DNA of 64,000 nucleotides from Luteimonas fraxinea (GCF_021233355.1 NZ_CP089507.1:62001-126000); one strand, 5' to 3'; counted from the first letter of the stretch, positions 24,536 to 33,536 are shown. Translations and numbers: made by a program. The notes: generated by a model not told the origin, from the letters alone.

Positions 24536-26665
24536 TCACCAGATGCGGACGCGGTCTTCCGGTGCGATCCACAGTGTGTCCTGCGCGGTGATGTCGAACG
24601 CGTCGTACCAGGCGTCGACGTTGCGCAGCGGCGCGAACGCGCGGATGTGGCCCGGCGAATGCGTGCCGTTGACCAGTTGCTGACGCAGCGCATCGTCGCG
24701 CCACAAGGTGCGCCACACCTGCGCCCAGCCCATGAACAGACGCTGCTCGCCGCTGAAGCCGTCGAGCTCCGGCGCGGGCTTGCCGTCGAGCGAACGACGG
24801 TAGGCTTCGAGCGCGATCGTGATGCCGCCCAGATCGCCGATGTTCTCGCCCATCGCCACCTTGCCGTTGATGTGCATGCCCGGCAGCTGCGGGAATTCAT
24901 AGGCCTCGTACTGGGCGCCGAGCTTGGCGGCCTGGGCCTCGAACTTCGCCGCGTCTTCGGCCGTCCACCAGTCACGCAGCACGCCTTCACCGTCGGACTT
25001 GCGGCCCTGGTCGTCGAAGCCGTGGATGATCTCGTGGCCGATCACGCCGCCGATGGCGCCGTAATTGACCGCCGGATCGGCATCGGGATCGAAGAACGGC
25101 GGCTGCAGGATCGCGGCCGGGAACACGATCTCGTTCTTGACCGAGTTGTAGTAGGCGTTGACGGTCTGCGGGGTCATGCCCCACTCGCCCTTGTCGACCT
25201 GCTGGCCAAGACGGTTGCGGCGGTAGTCCCACTCGAACGCCATCGAGCGCTCGGCATTGCCGAACACGTCGCCGCGCGCGACCTGCAGGCCGCTGTAGTC
25301 ACGCCAGGTGTCCGGGTGACCGATCTTCAGGCCAAAGCCTTCCAGCTTCTTGTGCGCCTCGGCCTTGGTCTCGGCGCCCATCCAGTCGAGCTGGTCGAGA
25401 CGCGCGCCCATCGCCACCTTCACGTTGGCGACCAGCTCGTCCATCTTGGCCTTGGAGTCGGCCGGGAAATACAGCTGCACGTAGTCGCGGCCGATCGCCT
25501 CGCCCATCGTGTTCTCGGCGAAGGACACGCCGCGCTTCCAGCGCTCCTGCTCCTCGGGCTGGCCCGACAGGAACTTGTTGCGGAACTCGAAGCGGGCATC
25601 GGAGAACGCCTTCGACAGCAGCGGCGAGGCGCTGTCGATGGTGCCGAACGCCTGCCAGGCCTGCAGCGTAGCGATGTCGGTCTCACCGAAGATCGCCGCG
25701 AGCTTCGGAATCGCGGTGCTCTGGCGCACGACGGCGCGCGGCGCCTGCGGCACACCGGCCGCGGCAAAATACGTGGCCCACGGGAAGCCCGGTGCGGTGG
25801 TCTCGAACGCGGACAGCTCGACCGGGTTGTAGGTCTTGTCACGGTCGCGGCTCTCGGCACGGGTCCAGTGCGCCTCGGCGATCTTGGTCTCCAGCGCGAG
25901 GATGGCTTCGGCGTTCTGCTGCGGGTTGTCCCAGCCGCCGAGCTCGAGCATCTGCGCGATGTAGGCCTGGTAGCGCTCGCGCTGCGGCGCGAAGTTCTCG
26001 CGCAGGTACATTTCGCGATCGCCGAGGCCGAGGCCCGACTGGCTCATGTACAGCGTGTAGCGATCGGGATCGCGCTGGTCGTCGGACACGCCCAGACCGA
26101 AAAAGCTGCGGCCGAAGTCGCCCTGGCTCTCGCCCATCAGGGTCGCGAGCGCCTCACGGCTGTCGGCGGCGCGGATCGCGGCCAGCTTCGGTGCGAGCGG
26201 CTTGGCGCCGAGCGCTTCGATCGCCGACTCGTCCATGAAACCGGCATACAGCGCGGCGACCTTGGCCTGGTCGCCGTCGGTCGCGGGATCGCCGGTCGGA
26301 TAGCCTTCGACCAGCTGGCGTACGCGCGCTTCGGACAGATCGCGCAGCACGAGGAACGCGCCATAGCTCGACTTGTCGGATGGGATCTCGGTGTTCTGGG
26401 CCCAGTTGCCGCTGACGTAGCGGAAGAAGTCTTCGCCCGGACGCACGCTGGTGTCCATGCCGGCGGTGTCGATGCCCCAGGTGCCCATGCGCTTGGCGGC
26501 GACCGTCGCTTCGGCGCTGCCGCCGGCGGAGGTATCGGCCTGGAACAGCGACTGCAGCTGGCACAGGTCGTCGAGGCAGGCGTGCTCGTGGTCGTGGGCG
26601 ATGGCGGACGAGGCCGCCATCGTCAGCGCGACGGCCGTGGCCGCGGACAGCAGGGTCTTCTTCAA
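24536..26665 (-). CDS. M13 family (neprilysin/PepO-like) metalloendopeptidase, secreted
   Basis: 709 residues from a TTG start (complement of 26663-26665), which directly precedes the signal peptide 'KKTLLSAATAVALTMAASSA'. The longer frame from 26770 adds a basic non-signal stretch and is unlikely. Zinc motif H544-E-I-I-H548 in 'IGHEIIHGFDDQGRKSD'; third ligand Glu607 in 'GENIGDLGG' with Asp611. 'NAYYNSVKNEIVFPAAILQP' is the substrate-binding segment, and the chain ends in the family-typical '(C)xxW' form 'VRIW'. Exported to the periplasm; cleaves short peptides. A His-rich patch 'HDHEHAC' follows the signal. Confidence 0.9.
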   Translation of the reverse strand: MKKTLLSAATAVALTMAASSAIAHDHEHACLDDLCQLQSLFQADTSAGGSAEATVAAKRMGTWGIDTAGMDTSVRPGEDFFRYVSGNWAQNTEIPSDKSSYGAFLVLRDLSEARVRQLVEGYPTGDPATDGDQAKVAALYAGFMDESAIEALGAKPLAPKLAAIRAADSREALATLMGESQGDFGRSFFGLGVSDDQRDPDRYTLYMSQSGLGLGDREMYLRENFAPQRERYQAYIAQMLELGGWDNPQQNAEAILALETKIAEAHWTRAESRDRDKTYNPVELSAFETTAPGFPWATYFAAAGVPQAPRAVVRQSTAIPKLAAIFGETDIATLQAWQAFGTIDSASPLLSKAFSDARFEFRNKFLSGQPEEQERWKRGVSFAENTMGEAIGRDYVQLYFPADSKAKMDELVANVKVAMGARLDQLDWMGAETKAEAHKKLEGFGLKIGHPDTWRDYSGLQVARGDVFGNAERSMAFEWDYRRNRLGQQVDKGEWGMTPQTVNAYYNSVKNEIVFPAAILQPPFFDPDADPAVNYGAIGGVIGHEIIHGFDDQGRKSDGEGVLRDWWTAEDAAKFEAQAAKLGAQYEAYEFPQLPGMHINGKVAMGENIGDLGGITIALEAYRRSLDGKPAPELDGFSGEQRLFMGWAQVWRTLWRDDALRQQLVNGTHSPGHIRAFAPLRNVDAWYDAFDITAQDTLWIAPEDRVRIW

Positions 26666-26845
26666 AGTCGATCTCCGGGAATTCGTTCGGGTCCGGCCGC
26701 GCGGTTGCACGCGAAACCGGGCGCCCAGCATACCGGCCCGGGCGTGCACGCCGTCCTGATCCGGACCCAACGAATGGCACTCGCGGTGTTGGAAATCGCG
26801 GAAGAAACGCGCGAATTCCGGAAGCCGAGGCGAATGACCGGTGAC

Positions 26846-27913
26846 TCAGTCGCGCGGCAGCACGCGGACACGCTGCGTCAGAACATGCGTCTGACCGGGT
26901 GCGAGACGGACGATGTCCGGACCCGCATTCGCCGCTTCGAGGCACAGGAAACCGCGCCAGCTGCCGTCGTTCATGTCGCTGCTGCGTTCCGCTGCGGTCT
27001 CGCCCGGATTCCACACCACCAGCGAACGGCTGCCCGAGGTCTCGAGTTCGATGCGGCGGTCGAGACCGGGATCGTCCAGCAGATAGCGCCCGCCGGCATC
27101 GGCATAGATGTAATCGCTGCGGCCCGGATCGCGCGCATCGTCCAGCACCCAGTCGCCGGTCTGCGCATGCGCGGCGTAGCCGTCGTTCTTGTCGCGAAAA
27201 CGCAGCCCGTCGAGTCCTTCGACGCGCACGTTGGCGACATCGGACACGTGGAAATAGCTGTGCAGCGCCTGGGTGAACGCGACGGGCGCGTCGCCGGTAT
27301 TCGTGGTTTCGAGCGTCTGCTCGAGCGTCTTGCCAATGCGCAGATGCATGCGCAAGTCCAGGCCGAGATCGGCGTAGTGCGGCGGCGCGAGTGTCAGCGA
27401 CACGCTGCCCTCGGCGTCGCGCGTGGCCTCGACGAGCTGCCAGCGCACCGTGCGCACGAAGCCATGCGAGGGCACATCGTTGCTCTGGCCCTGACGGCCG
27501 AAGAACGGCCACACCACCGGCACGCCACCGCGGATCGCAGCCGGCGCATCGGCCAGGCGCGGCGACAGCCACAGCAGGTCCTCGCCACCGGTCGGCACAT
27601 ACGACAGCAGATGCCCGCCATGCAGTGCGATCGCCGCACGCGCGTCGGCGGTTTCGACCAGCACCGCCGGATAGCCGGCGAACGTGCCGATCCGCACGCC
27701 ATCCACGTCCGGCGCAGCAGTCGCTGTAACCGGCGCGCCGGCAGCGGTGACTTCGTCCGCGTAGCGCGCGGGTGTGGTGAAACGGGTTTCGGTGAAGGCT
27801 GCGGATTCGGTCATGGCATCGGTCTTCGGAAGCGTGGTGTTCGGCAGGCCCGCAGCACAGCCGGCGAGCGCGGCAATCAGGCAGGGCAGCGGCAGGCGGA
27901 TGGCACGGTGCAT
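26846..27913 (-). CDS. D-hexose-6-phosphate mutarotase-like protein with lipoprotein signal
   Basis: 355 residues. Residues 60-350 match the YeaD/aldose-1-epimerase family: 'ALHGGHLLSYVPTGGEDLLW', 'AIRGGVPVVWPFFGRQ', 'PSHGFVRTVRW' and 'ALHSYFHVSDVANV'. The two conserved histidines and a late Glu ('LCLEAANAGPD') are retained. The N-terminus is unusual: 'LPLPCLIAALAGCAAG' is a lipobox, so the enzyme would be anchored in the envelope rather than cytoplasmic. A Met at residue 33 would give a soluble form. A canonical role is interconverting hexose-6-phosphate anomers. Confidence 0.83.
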   Translation of the reverse strand: MHRAIRLPLPCLIAALAGCAAGLPNTTLPKTDAMTESAAFTETRFTTPARYADEVTAAGAPVTATAAPDVDGVRIGTFAGYPAVLVETADARAAIALHGGHLLSYVPTGGEDLLWLSPRLADAPAAIRGGVPVVWPFFGRQGQSNDVPSHGFVRTVRWQLVEATRDAEGSVSLTLAPPHYADLGLDLRMHLRIGKTLEQTLETTNTGDAPVAFTQALHSYFHVSDVANVRVEGLDGLRFRDKNDGYAAHAQTGDWVLDDARDPGRSDYIYADAGGRYLLDDPGLDRRIELETSGSRSLVVWNPGETAAERSSDMNDGSWRGFLCLEAANAGPDIVRLAPGQTHVLTQRVRVLPRD

Positions 27914-28026
27914 GGCAGGGCTCGTGGGAAACCGGCGCAGGGTAACGCACGACGCGCGGCCAGCATCGCGGATGCGGCAACACGGTGTGCCGGAATCGAC
28001 GCGTCGCGTGTCCTCCGCGCGAGCTC

Positions 28027-28169
28027 AGAACCTGTTCAAGGTCCGTCGCGAGCGCCGCCAGATGGCGCGTGGTGGAGCGCAGGAAGCGCAGCGTACGGGT
28101 GGTACGTGAGCATTCCGAGCACCGCACGCGCGCCAGCTGGCAAGCGCAGCAGGACATTGAATAGGTTCT
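28027..28169. mobile_element. 143-bp palindromic MITE-like element
   Basis: Terminal inverted repeats AGAACCTGTTCAA (28027-28039) and TTGAATAGGTTCT (28157-28169) differ at one position. The similarity continues inward: GTCC, GCCAG-TGGCGCG, GGAA-GC and CGTAC segments recur on the opposite strand, so almost the whole element folds into one long hairpin. There is no ORF. AGCT next to both ends could be a 4-bp target duplication. It lies 34 bp before the MBL gene. Confidence 0.6.
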
Positions 28170-28202
28170 AAGCTGCAGGTCCGGTCACGTCGAGCCACTG
28201 CC

Positions 28203-29207
28203 ATGACATTGCGCCCTCTGCTGCTGTTGAGCCTGCTGCTGTCCATCGCCCTGCCCGCCTTCGCGAAGGACGACGCACCGAAGATCACCGTGCTCTACGA
28301 CGCCTTCGGCGACGACCCCACGCTCGAGAAGGACTGGGGATTCGCTGCGCTGATCGAGGTCGACGGCCAGCGCATCCTGTTCGACACCGGCAATGATGCA
28401 GAAACATTCCGTCGCAATGTCGCGGCGAAAGGCGTAGACCTGGCCGATCTCGACATGGTGGTGATGTCGCATCGCCACGCCGACCACATGGCCGGTCTGT
28501 CCGTGGTGCTCGAAGCGAATCCCGACGTCGTGATCCACGCGCCGCAGGAAGGTTTCGGCATCTACGGCTCCTCGCTGCCGTCGAGCTTCTACCGCAAGGA
28601 TGCTGCCCTGCCCGCGCGTATGCGCTACTTCGATGGCGCGCCTCCGGAGACCCTGCAGTTCGGCAGCGCCTGGTCCGGCGCGAAGCTGCAGCCCGTCGCG
28701 CAGACCACGGAAATCGCGCCGGGCGTCTGGGCGATCGCAACGGTGTCTGACGTGCCGGGCACACGCGAACTACGCGAGCTGTCGCTGGCCGTGCGCACGC
28801 CCGAAGGCCTCTTGTTGGTCGTCGGCTGCTCGCATCCGGGGCTGCCGGTGATCGTCGCCGAAGCGGCGAAGCTCGATCCGGACATCCACCTCGTCATCGG
28901 CGGCTTCCACTACGTCAATGCCGATGACGCGGCGATCGCCGGCGTCGTCGAGGCGCTGGCTCCGTACGACATCGACTTCATCGCACCCGGGCATTGCACC
29001 GGCGAGGCGACATTCGCCGCCCTGCAGCGCGCTTATGGCGATCGCTATCTCTACGCGGGTCTGGGCGCGACGCTGGTGCTCGACGCCGCCTCGGGTCCTG
29101 ACCGTCCGCGTGGCGCGGCTGCAGTGTTCGATGATGCGGAGCGGACCGCCTATCGCGCGCTCGCGCTGCGCGGCGACCACGTGCACGACCACAGCGCAGG
29201 CCGCTAA
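28203..29207 (+). CDS. secreted metallo-beta-lactamase-fold hydrolase
   Basis: 334 residues. Signal peptide 'MTLRPLLLLSLLLSIALPAF' with A-K-D after the cleavage site. The metal motif is H90-R-H92-A-D94-H95 ('MSHRHADHMAGLS'); later ligands are in 'VVGCSHPGLPVI' and 'APGHCTGEATF'. 'FDTGNDAETFRRNV' and 'GGFH' match the branch that includes dihydropteridine-type phosphate synthases (MptA/PqsE-like metal hydrolases). A periplasmic location makes a hydrolase of an external ester or phosphate more likely. No partner gene downstream on the strand. Confidence 0.83.
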   Translation: MTLRPLLLLSLLLSIALPAFAKDDAPKITVLYDAFGDDPTLEKDWGFAALIEVDGQRILFDTGNDAETFRRNVAAKGVDLADLDMVVMSHRHADHMAGLSVVLEANPDVVIHAPQEGFGIYGSSLPSSFYRKDAALPARMRYFDGAPPETLQFGSAWSGAKLQPVAQTTEIAPGVWAIATVSDVPGTRELRELSLAVRTPEGLLLVVGCSHPGLPVIVAEAAKLDPDIHLVIGGFHYVNADDAAIAGVVEALAPYDIDFIAPGHCTGEATFAALQRAYGDRYLYAGLGATLVLDAASGPDRPRGAAAVFDDAERTAYRALALRGDHVHDHSAGR

Positions 29208-29217
29208 CGCCGCAGCG

Positions 29218-30132
29218 TCATTCGCCCGAGGCCCACGGCGCCTGCGCGAGCTTGCGGGCCAGATGGTCGACCAGCGCCTGCACGCGCGCGGGTCGGCCGC
29301 GCCCCGGCGGCATGACCACGTGGACCGCAATCTCCGGCGGTTGCCAGCCCGGCAATGCGACTTCGAGCGCGCCGCGGCGCAGCTCGCGCCACACCAGAAA
29401 CTCCGGCTGCAAGGCGAGCCCGGCGCCGGCCAGCAGCGCCGGCGTCAGGGCTTCGGCGTTGTTCGCGCGCAGCACCGACGGCACACCCACCGAATAGTCA
29501 CCGTGCCGCGCGTGGTGGAAGCGCCACGCGGCGCCCGAGCGCGCGTAGGCGTAGGTCAGGCCGCGATGCGTGCCCAGATCGCGCGGATGTTTCGGTCGAC
29601 CGAATCGTTCGAAATACACCGGCGCGCCGACCAGCAGGATGCGCACGCCGCACAGCCGGCGCGCGACGAGGCTGGAATCCTCCAGCGTGCCGATGCGCAG
29701 CGCGAGATCGAAGCCGCCGCCGACGATGTCGACGGTCTCGTCGCTGAGCGCGAGTTCGAGGGTCACGTCCGGAAACTTCGCCATGAAGGCCGGCAGCAGC
29801 GGCGCGACATGGGCGACGCCGAACGACATCGGCGCGGCCATGCGCACGTGGCCACGCGGACTGACCGCCTGCGCGGTCACGGACGCCTCGACCGCTTCGC
29901 CCTCGGTCAGCAGACGGCTCGCACGGTCGACGGCGTCCTCGCCTGCCGCGGTCAAGGTCATCCGGCGCGAGGTGCGATGCAGCAGCGGCGTGCCGATGCG
30001 CTTCTCCAGCCGGGCAATCGCTTTCGACACCGTCGGCTGGGTGATGCCCAGCGCCTCGGCGGTCGAGGCGAACGAGCCGAGCTCCGCGACGCGCGCGAAG
30101 ATCGCCCAGGCTTCGAGATCGGGAAGCTTCAT
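29218..30132 (-). CDS. LysR family transcriptional regulator
   Basis: 304 residues starting at Met 30130-30132 (complement), which puts the helix-turn-helix at residues 5-60: 'ARVAELGSFASTAEALGITQ' and 'PTVSKAIARLEKRIGTPLLH'. The C-terminal periplasmic-binding-like domain follows ('VTLELALSDETVDIVGGGFD'). The layout and 'RLCGVRILLVGAPVYFERFG' are typical of the Pseudomonas/Xanthomonas LysR group that controls a divergent gene. The adjacent divergent gene encodes a pirin, the usual partner, and an inverted repeat sits between them. Confidence 0.87.
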   Translation of the reverse strand: MKLPDLEAWAIFARVAELGSFASTAEALGITQPTVSKAIARLEKRIGTPLLHRTSRRMTLTAAGEDAVDRASRLLTEGEAVEASVTAQAVSPRGHVRMAAPMSFGVAHVAPLLPAFMAKFPDVTLELALSDETVDIVGGGFDLALRIGTLEDSSLVARRLCGVRILLVGAPVYFERFGRPKHPRDLGTHRGLTYAYARSGAAWRFHHARHGDYSVGVPSVLRANNAEALTPALLAGAGLALQPEFLVWRELRRGALEVALPGWQPPEIAVHVVMPPGRGRPARVQALVDHLARKLAQAPWASGE

Positions 30133-30145
30133 GGCGTCATAAATG

Positions 30146-30165
30146 GAATGGATGGTGTTCCATTC
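30146..30165. promoter_or_regulatory. candidate LysR operator between lysR and pirin gene
   Basis: GAATGG (30146-30151) and CCATTC (30160-30165) form an inverted repeat with an 8-nt spacer inside the 100-bp divergent region, beginning 13 bp before the lysR start and 68 bp before the pirin gene start. Confidence 0.5.
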
Positions 30166-30232
30166 TTTCCGTTCCCCACATGGGACGCAAGGCGTAACGT
30201 GGCGCCATTCCCGACACATATTGGAGAACGAC

Positions 30233-30934
30233 ATGATCGAACGCCGCCCATTCGACACACTTGGCGCCGCCAACCACGGCTGGCTCGATGCGCACCACCA
30301 CTTCTCGTTCGCCAGCTATCACGAGCCGGCGCGCATGGGTTGGGGCGCGTTGCGCGTCTGGAACGACGACCTGATCGCACCGCGTACCGGTTTTCCGCCG
30401 CATTCGCATTCCGACATGGAGATCATCACCTACGTCCGCGAGGGGGCGATCAGCCACAAGGACAATCTCGGCAACGCCGGCCGCACCACCGCCGGCGATG
30501 TGCAGGTGATGAGCGCGGGCACCGGCATCCAGCATGCCGAATACAACATGGAAGGCGAGCAGACCCGGATCTTCCAGATCTGGATCATTCCCGATGCGCC
30601 CGGTGGCGCACCGGCCTGGGGCACCAAGCCGTTCCCGAAGGACGGGCGCAGCGGTGATTTCATCGCACTCGCCAGCGGTTTCGACGGCGATGACGATGCG
30701 CTGCCGATCCGCGCCGCGGCGCGCGTCCTCGGCGCAACGCTCAAGGCCGGCGACACCGCCGAGTACACGTTTGCAGATGGACGTCTCGGCTATCTGGTGC
30801 CGGCCTCGGGCGCGGTCGAGATCAACGGCACGCGCATCGATACACGTGATGGCGCGGCGATCCGCGACGAGGCGGTCATCCGCGTGACTGCGCTGGAAGA
30901 CGCGGAACTGGTGCTGGTCGACACCGCGCGGTAA
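30233..30934 (+). CDS. pirin family protein (quercetinase-like)
   Basis: 233 residues, ATG 30233 with GGAG upstream. The cupin metal ligands are in 'FPPHSHSDMEIITYVREG' (two His plus Glu) and 'GTGIQHAEYN' (third His). A C-terminal cupin half contains 'FADGRLGYLVPASGAVEING'. Pirins such as E. coli YhhW are Fe/Ni quercetinase-like or redox-sensing proteins. Divergent from the LysR gene, which is likely its regulator. Confidence 0.9.
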   Translation: MIERRPFDTLGAANHGWLDAHHHFSFASYHEPARMGWGALRVWNDDLIAPRTGFPPHSHSDMEIITYVREGAISHKDNLGNAGRTTAGDVQVMSAGTGIQHAEYNMEGEQTRIFQIWIIPDAPGGAPAWGTKPFPKDGRSGDFIALASGFDGDDDALPIRAAARVLGATLKAGDTAEYTFADGRLGYLVPASGAVEINGTRIDTRDGAAIRDEAVIRVTALEDAELVLVDTAR

Positions 30935-30985
30935 TCGCGTCCATCCGCCTTCATCGCGCTTCGCTGGAAGCGCTTCGCACTCGCC

Positions 30986-31013
30986 CGCCGATGCTGCACG
31001 CGCAGCATCGGCG
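30986..31013 (+). terminator. hairpin after pirin gene
   Basis: CGCCGATGCTGC (30986-30997) and GCAGCATCGGCG (31002-31013) pair perfectly over 12 bp with an ACGC loop, about 50 bp past the stop. A T-run is weak, so termination is probable rather than certain. Confidence 0.55.
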
Positions 31014-31097
31014 GCGTGTGTATGCGCGTCGTTTCACAGGATCCGAACGCAATTCCGTGACCTCGTGCGCCGAACGAGACATACGCGCGGCGCGCTT

Positions 31098-31113
31098 TTG
31101 ACAGCGTTGTCAA
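31098..31113 (+). promoter_or_regulatory. LacI-type operator upstream of the GH16 beta-glucanase gene
   Basis: TTGACAGCGTTGTCAA is a 16-bp palindrome with one mismatch and a central CG step, the form of LacI/GalR-family operators in Xanthomonadaceae glycan-use loci. It lies 67 bp before the ATG and includes a TTGACA that could be the -35. No LacI-family gene is in the window. Confidence 0.6.
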
Positions 31114-31180
31114 TTGGCGGCAGCGTCGATGCCGGTCCAGCGCAGGGGGTGGGCCCAACACCATCACGCAAGGAGCCCAC

Positions 31181-32542
31181 ATGGATCGCACATCCCTCAT
31201 CGCCCTTCCGATCGCCGCATGCGTTGGCCTCGCCGCCCTCGCCCTGCCCGCAGCTGCGCAGGCACAGACGCCGGTCTGGGAAGAGAACTTCAACGGCACA
31301 ACGATCGACGGCAACACCTGGACATTCGACGTCGGCACCGGTTGCCAGATCGGCATCTGCGGCTGGGGCAACAACGAGCTGCAGTACTACACCAGCCGCC
31401 CGGAGAACGCGCGCGTCGAGAACGGCAATCTCGTCATCGAAGCGCGTCGCGAGACCTTCGAAGGCAGCCCTTTCACGTCCGCGCGCCTGAAGACCGAAGG
31501 CCGCGTGCACTTCAAGTACGGCACGCTCGAAGCACGCATCAAGACGCCCGAAGCCGGCAACGGCATCTGGCCGGCGTACTGGATGCTCGGCGCGATCGGT
31601 GTGTGGCCCGACCGCGGCGAGATCGACATCATGGAGATCGGTCACGTCGACGGCATCGCTGCAGGCATGGGTAATCGCCGCGTCGGCGGCGCCGTGCACT
31701 GGAACTACGGCGGCGGCCACGCCAGCCATGCCGATTACGCGGACTTCCCGAGCAATCTGCACGACGACTACCGCACCTATCGCATGACCTGGGATCCGGA
31801 CTTCATCCGCGTCACCGTCGACGGGCTTCAGTACTTCGAAATGGCGATCTCCGACATCGCGGGCGCCTCGCTGCACGAATTCCACGCGCCGCATTTCCTG
31901 CTGCTCAATCTCGCAGTCGGCGGCACTTACACCGGCATTTCCAATCCAAACGGCGTCACCGCGCCGCTGCCGGGCAGGATGCTCGTCGACTGGATCCGTC
32001 TGTACCAGGACCATCCCGACAGCGAACTGCAGATCGGCGGCGACAGCGCGGTGCCGGCCGGTCGCTTCGGGGTCTATTCCGAACAGGGCGGCCTGGCTGG
32101 CGCACTGGATTTCGGCAGCGACGCCGATCTGTTCGTGTGGAACAACCTCGCCCCGATCAGCGCCGCGCCATTCGAAGGCAACGAGGCGATGGCGTTCCGT
32201 GCGAGCGCCGGGCAGTGGTTCGGTCTCGGCATCCTGACCGACTACCGCAACATGAGTGCTTATGCTGGCGGTGCGCTGAAGTTCCACATGCGCACGACCA
32301 CGTCGTCGACGTTCAAGATCGGCATCAATACGTCGTTCGGTGACAGCTGGGTCGACTTCGCCTCTGGCGGGCCGAACTACGGGCTGGTGCGCGACGGGCA
32401 GTGGCACCAGGTCACGATCCCCTTCAGCGCCTTCTACGATCTCGACCTGCACGCGGTGAAACAGATGTTCATGGTCGTCGCCGATCCGCCGGCGCAGGAC
32501 GTCGAACTGGTCATCGACAACGTCTACTACCAGAGTCCGTGA
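31181..32542 (+). CDS. secreted GH16 endo-beta-glucanase (laminarinase-like) with C-terminal carbohydrate-binding domain
   Basis: 453 residues. The signal peptide ends near residue 28 (AQA). The GH16 domain spans about 33-280 with the catalytic motif E147-I-D149-I-M-E152 ('RGEIDIMEIGH'), where Glu147 and Glu152 are nucleophile and acid/base, plus 'GIWPAYWMLG' and 'FLLLNLAVGG'. Residues about 290-453 form a jelly-roll domain ('ALDFGSDADLFVWNN', 'IPFSAFYDLDLHAVKQM', 'VELVIDNVYYQ') like the ExoP C-terminal galactose-binding type. Likely hydrolyses beta-1,3 or mixed beta-1,3/1,4 glucan outside the cell, under control of the upstream palindrome. Confidence 0.9.
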   Translation: MDRTSLIALPIAACVGLAALALPAAAQAQTPVWEENFNGTTIDGNTWTFDVGTGCQIGICGWGNNELQYYTSRPENARVENGNLVIEARRETFEGSPFTSARLKTEGRVHFKYGTLEARIKTPEAGNGIWPAYWMLGAIGVWPDRGEIDIMEIGHVDGIAAGMGNRRVGGAVHWNYGGGHASHADYADFPSNLHDDYRTYRMTWDPDFIRVTVDGLQYFEMAISDIAGASLHEFHAPHFLLLNLAVGGTYTGISNPNGVTAPLPGRMLVDWIRLYQDHPDSELQIGGDSAVPAGRFGVYSEQGGLAGALDFGSDADLFVWNNLAPISAAPFEGNEAMAFRASAGQWFGLGILTDYRNMSAYAGGALKFHMRTTTSSTFKIGINTSFGDSWVDFASGGPNYGLVRDGQWHQVTIPFSAFYDLDLHAVKQMFMVVADPPAQDVELVIDNVYYQSP

Positions 32543-32549
32543 CCACGGG

Positions 32550-32575
32550 ACCGGGCGCGGCGCGCCGCGCCCGGT
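32550..32575. terminator. bidirectional terminator between GH16 and glutaminase genes
   Basis: ACCGGGCGCGG and CCGCGCCCGGT pair perfectly over 11 bp around a CGCG loop in the 34 bp between the two convergent stops. Confidence 0.65.
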
Positions 32576-32576
32576 T

Positions 32577-33536
32577 CTAGAAGACCGACAGGCCGGTCAT
32601 GCGCGTGAAGCGATGCAGCGCGTAGCCGCCAAGCAGCGAATTGCCCTTCTCGTCCAGCGCCGGCGACCAGACGCAGAGGTTCAGCACGTGCGGTACCACC
32701 GCAACGATGCCGCCACCGACGCCGCTCTTGGCCGGCAGGCCGACGTGGAACGCGAACTCGCCAGCGGCGTCGTAGGTGCCGCAGGTCATCATCACCGCGT
32801 TGATGCGCTTGGCGCGCTCGATACTGGTGACCTGCGCGCCCGAAGAGGGGCATTTGCCGCGGTCGGACAGGAACTGCAGGCTGCGTGCGAGGTCGATGCA
32901 GTTCATCTTCAAGGCGCACTGGAAGTAGTAGAAATCCAGCACCGCCTGCACGTCGTTCTTGATGTTGCCGAAGCTGCGGATGAAGTTGGCGAGCGCCACG
33001 TTGCGGTAGCCGCTCTTGCGTTCCGATTCCCAGATCTCGTCGTCGCGTCCGATGTCCGGATTGCCCGTGCGTTCGCGCATGAACTGCAGCAGCGCGGCTT
33101 CCGGGTCGTCGTAGTGCGAGAGGATGACGTCGGCGACAACGATCGCGCCGGCATTGATGAAGGGATTGCGCGGAATGCCGGCCTCGTGCTCGAGCTGGAT
33201 CAGCGAATTGAACGGATCGCCCGAGGGCTCGCGCCCCACCCGCTTCCACAGATCGTCGCCAGCCTTGTCGAGCGCCAGGGTCAGCGTGTGCACCTTGGAG
33301 ATGCTCTGAATCGAGAACGGCGCATGCGCCTCGCCCACCGTGTAGACATCGCCGTCGAGCGTCGCCACCGCCATGCCGAAGGTGTCGCGCGGCACGGACG
33401 CAAGCGCAGGAATGTAATCGGCGACCTTGCCCTTCTGCGCGTCGAAGCGTTCTCGGACCTCCGCGTGGATCGTCTTCAGGATGTCCTGCAGATCGTGGCG
33501 GCTCAGATCGTGCGGATTCTGCGGGGGACTGCGCAT
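32577..33536 (-). CDS. glsA: glutaminase A
   Basis: 319 residues starting at Met 33534-33536 (complement). The serine-dependent beta-lactamase-like glutaminase family is clear: catalytic S78-x-x-K81 in 'FSIQSISKVHTL', 'PRNPFINAGAI', 'ERKSGYRNVALA' and 'AKSGVGGGIVAVVP'. It converts glutamine to glutamate and ammonia in the cytoplasm. The stop codon abuts a terminator hairpin. A few residues added by the upstream in-frame Met at 33608 would be non-conserved, so the inner Met was chosen. Confidence 0.93.
   Translation of the reverse strand: MRSPPQNPHDLSRHDLQDILKTIHAEVRERFDAQKGKVADYIPALASVPRDTFGMAVATLDGDVYTVGEAHAPFSIQSISKVHTLTLALDKAGDDLWKRVGREPSGDPFNSLIQLEHEAGIPRNPFINAGAIVVADVILSHYDDPEAALLQFMRERTGNPDIGRDDEIWESERKSGYRNVALANFIRSFGNIKNDVQAVLDFYYFQCALKMNCIDLARSLQFLSDRGKCPSSGAQVTSIERAKRINAVMMTCGTYDAAGEFAFHVGLPAKSGVGGGIVAVVPHVLNLCVWSPALDEKGNSLLGGYALHRFTRMTGLSVF

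Noticed and set aside
28027..28169. Small RNA gene
   Set aside because: Hairpin is long, but terminal inverted repeats fit a MITE better; no promoter or terminator pattern.
24647..28171. 1,174-codon frame opposite the M13 and mutarotase genes
   Set aside because: Antisense shadow; the minus-strand frames hold the HEIIH motif and mutarotase signatures.
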